DNA of 35,220 nt. Source: Trichosphaerium sp. ATCC 40318. Lineage: Eukaryota > Discosea > Flabellinia > Trichosidae. The position numbers and the translations under genes are program-made. The DNA lies in contig JALMLS010000087.1 of NCBI GenBank assembly GCA_038496445.1, forward strand, positions 1 to 35,220. The letters are read 5' to 3'. This document shows, piece by piece, positions 33,200-35,220 of this stretch. Each line of letters begins with the position of its first letter. Position 1 is the stretch's first letter. Below the pieces are notes generated by a model. The model did no database searches. It was not told the origin of the DNA and was given only the letters and a program-made list of their open reading frames with translations.

Positions 33200-33560
33200 T
33201 TACAAGTTTTGGACAATGTCCACTACAGTTACATTACTATGGGCGTCTGGAAAATTCGTCCATCCCCATGAGCTTGCTGTACCTACTGTAAAAACATGCT
33301 GTGCACCTAATGAAAGTGGTTCCACCTGAATCTATCAATTACTAAGGCCTACGGAGGTCGGTTAATGTATATCAAACGAAAATAAAATAAAACTTTGTCT
33401 GGTACCCACGAACGTCTGTATAATACCTGCAATATAGTTTCCTCAATGTTGGTACTGGAATAAGGTCCTGCGGTCCGAATGAGCTTGGTTTGGTTAGATT
33501 CTATGATATACTAAGGTCCCTACGCACCGTTCAATGTATGACGTCCATGATCGTTCAACA
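33200..33560 (-). pseudogene. RCC1-like gene remnant between repeat blocks
   Basis: On the minus strand three short exons join: VFLLNDHGRHTLN (about 33558-33518), then SNQTKLIRTAGPYSSTNIEE (about 33488-33427, ending at a GTATTA donor), then VEPLSLGAQHVFTVGTASS and WGWTNFPDAHSNVTVVDIV to a TAA at 33200. Introns are GTGCGT...ATAG and GTATTA...GATAG. The HVFTV...WGW pattern recalls the last blade of an RCC1-type beta-propeller. The N-terminal part is missing: the frame closes about 45 bp before repeat block 2. I read this as a 5'-truncated gene; the family assignment is tentative. Confidence 0.35.
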
Positions 33561-33603
33561 AGAAAACCCATTACCAAAAAGCTCCTTAATGACCTTCTTG
33601 AAG

Positions 33604-33862
33604 CATACCATAAAGTGGTATATACCAATAAAAAATTGGTATATACCACATACCATAAAAAGTGGTATATACCACTTTATATACCATTTTAGAAGGTCTC
33701 ATTATGTGAATGAAAAGTGGTATATACCACTATCTACCACTTTTTTATTCACTTAATTTTTAAAAAAAGTGGTATTTCAAAATGGTATATACCAGTTCAT
33801 ATACCATTTTGTTGAAAAAGTGGTATATACCATAAAAAAACTGGTATATACCACTTTAATTT
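33604..33862. repeat. GTGGTATATACC repeat block 2
   Basis: The same unit as block 1, with at least ten copies, many as the full palindromic form AGTGGTATATACCACT. It ends 17 bp before the tRNA-like sequence. Confidence 0.7.
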
Positions 33863-33878
33863 TTAGACCTGAAGAACT

Positions 33879-33927
33879 GGGCGCGTGGTGTAATTGGTAT
33901 CACGGTCGCTTTGCATGCGACAGGTAC
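33879..33927 (+). tRNA. tRNA-Ala(TGC) 5' half, truncated
   Basis: A 5' acceptor strand GGGCGCG is followed by a perfect A box (TGGTGTAATTGG) and D arm. A perfect anticodon arm follows: GTCGC, loop TTTGCAT, GCGAC, with anticodon TGC at 33912-33914. After the variable position (AGGTAC) there is no T arm, no B box (GGTTCGA) and no 3' acceptor strand for the next 200 bp. It is therefore a tRNA gene fragment or, less likely, a gene interrupted after the anticodon arm. It probably cannot make a normal tRNA. Confidence 0.6.
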
Positions 33928-33999
33928 AAAGGGTAGAAATATAAAGAAAGAAACAAGAGTAGCTCCACCTCTTGTATCTAAAATTGGTTGCATACTCCT

Positions 34000-34219
34000 A
34001 GAGATGGTATGGAAATGAAAAAAGAAAAAAAAATTGAAATATTTCAGTATTTACATTTCCAATTTGCAACAGTTTTAGCAAAAATTCTGGGCCATTTTCA
34101 TCTACACTTCTTGTAGAGCAACATCAACAAATCAAATTCTGATATTATGTAAGTTGTGTTTGAAACAGTGAATTTAAAAATTTTGTACTTTTACTATTTC
34201 AGTTTCCCATACCATCTCT
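34000..34219. mobile_element. MITE-like element, 220 bp with terminal inverted repeats
   Basis: The left end AGAGATGGTATGG (34000-34012) is perfectly inverted at the right end, CCATACCATCTCT (34207-34219). Similarity continues imperfectly inward (AAA-TGAAA against GAAACTGAAA). The interior is AT-rich and noncoding. CCT flanks both ends and could be a 3-bp target duplication, but so short a match proves little. Confidence 0.5.
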
Positions 34220-34450
34220 CCTGTTACTTTCATCTTCTTACTAACGCCTTTGGTGATCCCTATTTTCTCCTCAGCTTAGTAAATGAAGGCGCTGAATTGC
34301 CAACATCTGACTAAACGCTTAATTCTTAGTATCTGGCACAGGATAAAAACATAGAACCAACAACCTCTAAAGCGAAACAAATCTCAAAAAAATCTGATTT
34401 TTAGCCATTCATTCAACAAACTGTACAACTTCAGACTTTCACAGTTACAA
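34220..34450. other. Spacer
   Basis: No gene or motif that I can support between the MITE-like element and the foldback repeat. Confidence 0.4.
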
Positions 34451-34567
34451 CTTGGATCCTCTGGCCTTGGATCCTGGTGCAAGTGCATGCAAAGTGCTTG
34501 AAATGACAGAAAAATGCATACAACTTGCATGCGATAGCACCTGGGATCCAAGGCCGGGGATCCAGAT
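34451..34567. repeat. Foldback element with about 42-bp arms and GGATCC units
   Basis: The left arm 34451-34491 (TTGGATCC, GGCCTTGGATCC, GGTGC, GCATGCAA in order) is inverted in the right arm 34525-34567 (TTGCATGC, GCACC, GGATCCAAGGCC, GGATCC). There are a few mismatches and about 33 bp between the arms. It would form a strong hairpin. Frames through it are artefacts of the symmetry. Confidence 0.7.
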
Positions 34568-35220
34568 TCTGACAAAAAACAATATAATGTATCGATGTTT
34601 TGACCATCAGGCTAACGGCACTTGTTTGAAAAAATGAGTTTTTATAGTTTGAGTTTTTCTTTGAGACAAGAACTGTTTTTAAATTGCAAATTTGTCCATG
34701 TATGCTATGGAATAATGATGTGTACATCATGACTAATTTTAGCATATATGGTTGTACTTAGAGAAGGTAAAACAGTCAATTTAATTTTTAGACACTTTTG
34801 AAAAAAACGAGTGATTTTTGCTCATGCTTAACACCTACTTTTTCTTACACAACTTGAATACACGCTATACTGCATTATGTACCGTTTAGTATACGTAAAT
34901 GCACTTGACAAGGGCGGGTATGGCTGCACAAAAAACCGCCTAAAAGGGCCAAATTTCGAGTTTTGAACAATACAGCTGTACAACTATGTTTGTTACCTGA
35001 TTGTAATTCTGCAATGGCTATACTACTATCTTGTCTATATCATCAGATAGTGTATAGTATTCAAAAATAATTATGTAGAGCTCTTTGTGCTCCGCTTTCA
35101 GCCATAAAACGCATTTTCACTTTCTTCATGGAACCAACCAAGAACCTGCCTGTTCTCAAAATCACATCTTATACGCCCTTTGAGTAATGTATTGTGTGTG
35201 CGCCAAATCATAGCAAAAAC
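34568..35220. other. Spacer at window edge
   Basis: No supported gene. A GC-richer patch at 34911-34950 has GGGCGGG facing CCGCC. ACGCCCTTTGAGTA near 35174 is the complement of a phrase at about 175-187 in the first gene; the match is short and may be chance. Confidence 0.35.

Noticed and set aside
32866-33862. CRISPR-like array
   Set aside because: The units are not evenly spaced, the spacers are A/T runs, and the genome is eukaryotic.
34384-34745. Several ORFs through the GGATCC repeat
   Set aside because: They mirror each other across the inverted repeat; composition follows the symmetry, not a protein.

Overview
The window is nuclear DNA of a small-genome, AT-rich eukaryote, most likely a free-living amoeboid or flagellate protist. 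Genes are packed on both strands. Most are broken by many short GT-AG introns (about 30-100 nt, donors often GTACG, GTAAG or GTATG). TAA, TAG and TGA all serve as stops, so the code is standard. The gene content is eukaryotic (actin, filamin repeats, type-B carboxylesterase, PIN-like carrier, F-box/LRR), but I cannot name the lineage. Models were assembled by eye from reading frames and splice signals. The esterase, PIN carrier and actin models close to exact multiples of three and match the length of their families.

Layout. 0.2-2 kb: a small secreted protein and poorly resolved exons on both strands. 2.05-3.35 kb: 'copy A' of a secreted-protein gene on the minus strand. 4.0-6.5 kb: a 13-exon secreted carboxylesterase with an antisense ORF inside one intron. 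6.8-10.7 kb: an intronless F-box/LRR gene, a repeat-bearing spacer, an ankyrin pseudogene and an intronless YwqK/MORN-like repeat gene. 11.3-13.5 kb: a PIN-like membrane carrier and a weakly PEX11-like fragment. 14.06-17.89 kb: a complete DNA transposon with TTAA target duplication and a Kolobok-like transposase. 17.98-19.16 kb: 'copy B' of the secreted gene, inverted relative to copy A and carrying a nonsense codon. 19.9-21.6 and 30.3-32.0 kb: two paralogous genes, each with four tryptophan-rich modules of about 70 residues. 22.1-30.1 kb: a cytoskeletal/membrane set made of a divergent actin, a DPF-motif coiled-coil protein and a filamin-MORN-filamin protein. 32.8-35.2 kb: repeats, an RCC1-like gene remnant, a tRNA-Ala 5' half, a MITE-like element and a foldback element.

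Main results. (1) Copies A and B also align upstream of their start codons, and copy A keeps a single TTAA exactly where copy B has the 3.8-kb transposon. This paralogous empty site fixes the element's boundaries from the sequence alone. (2) An F-box-like segment lies in the middle of the transposase gene. (3) The palindrome TCACGTGA is strongly over-represented, mostly in introns and spacers. (4) The filamin/MORN architecture and the paired Trp-module genes are unusual.
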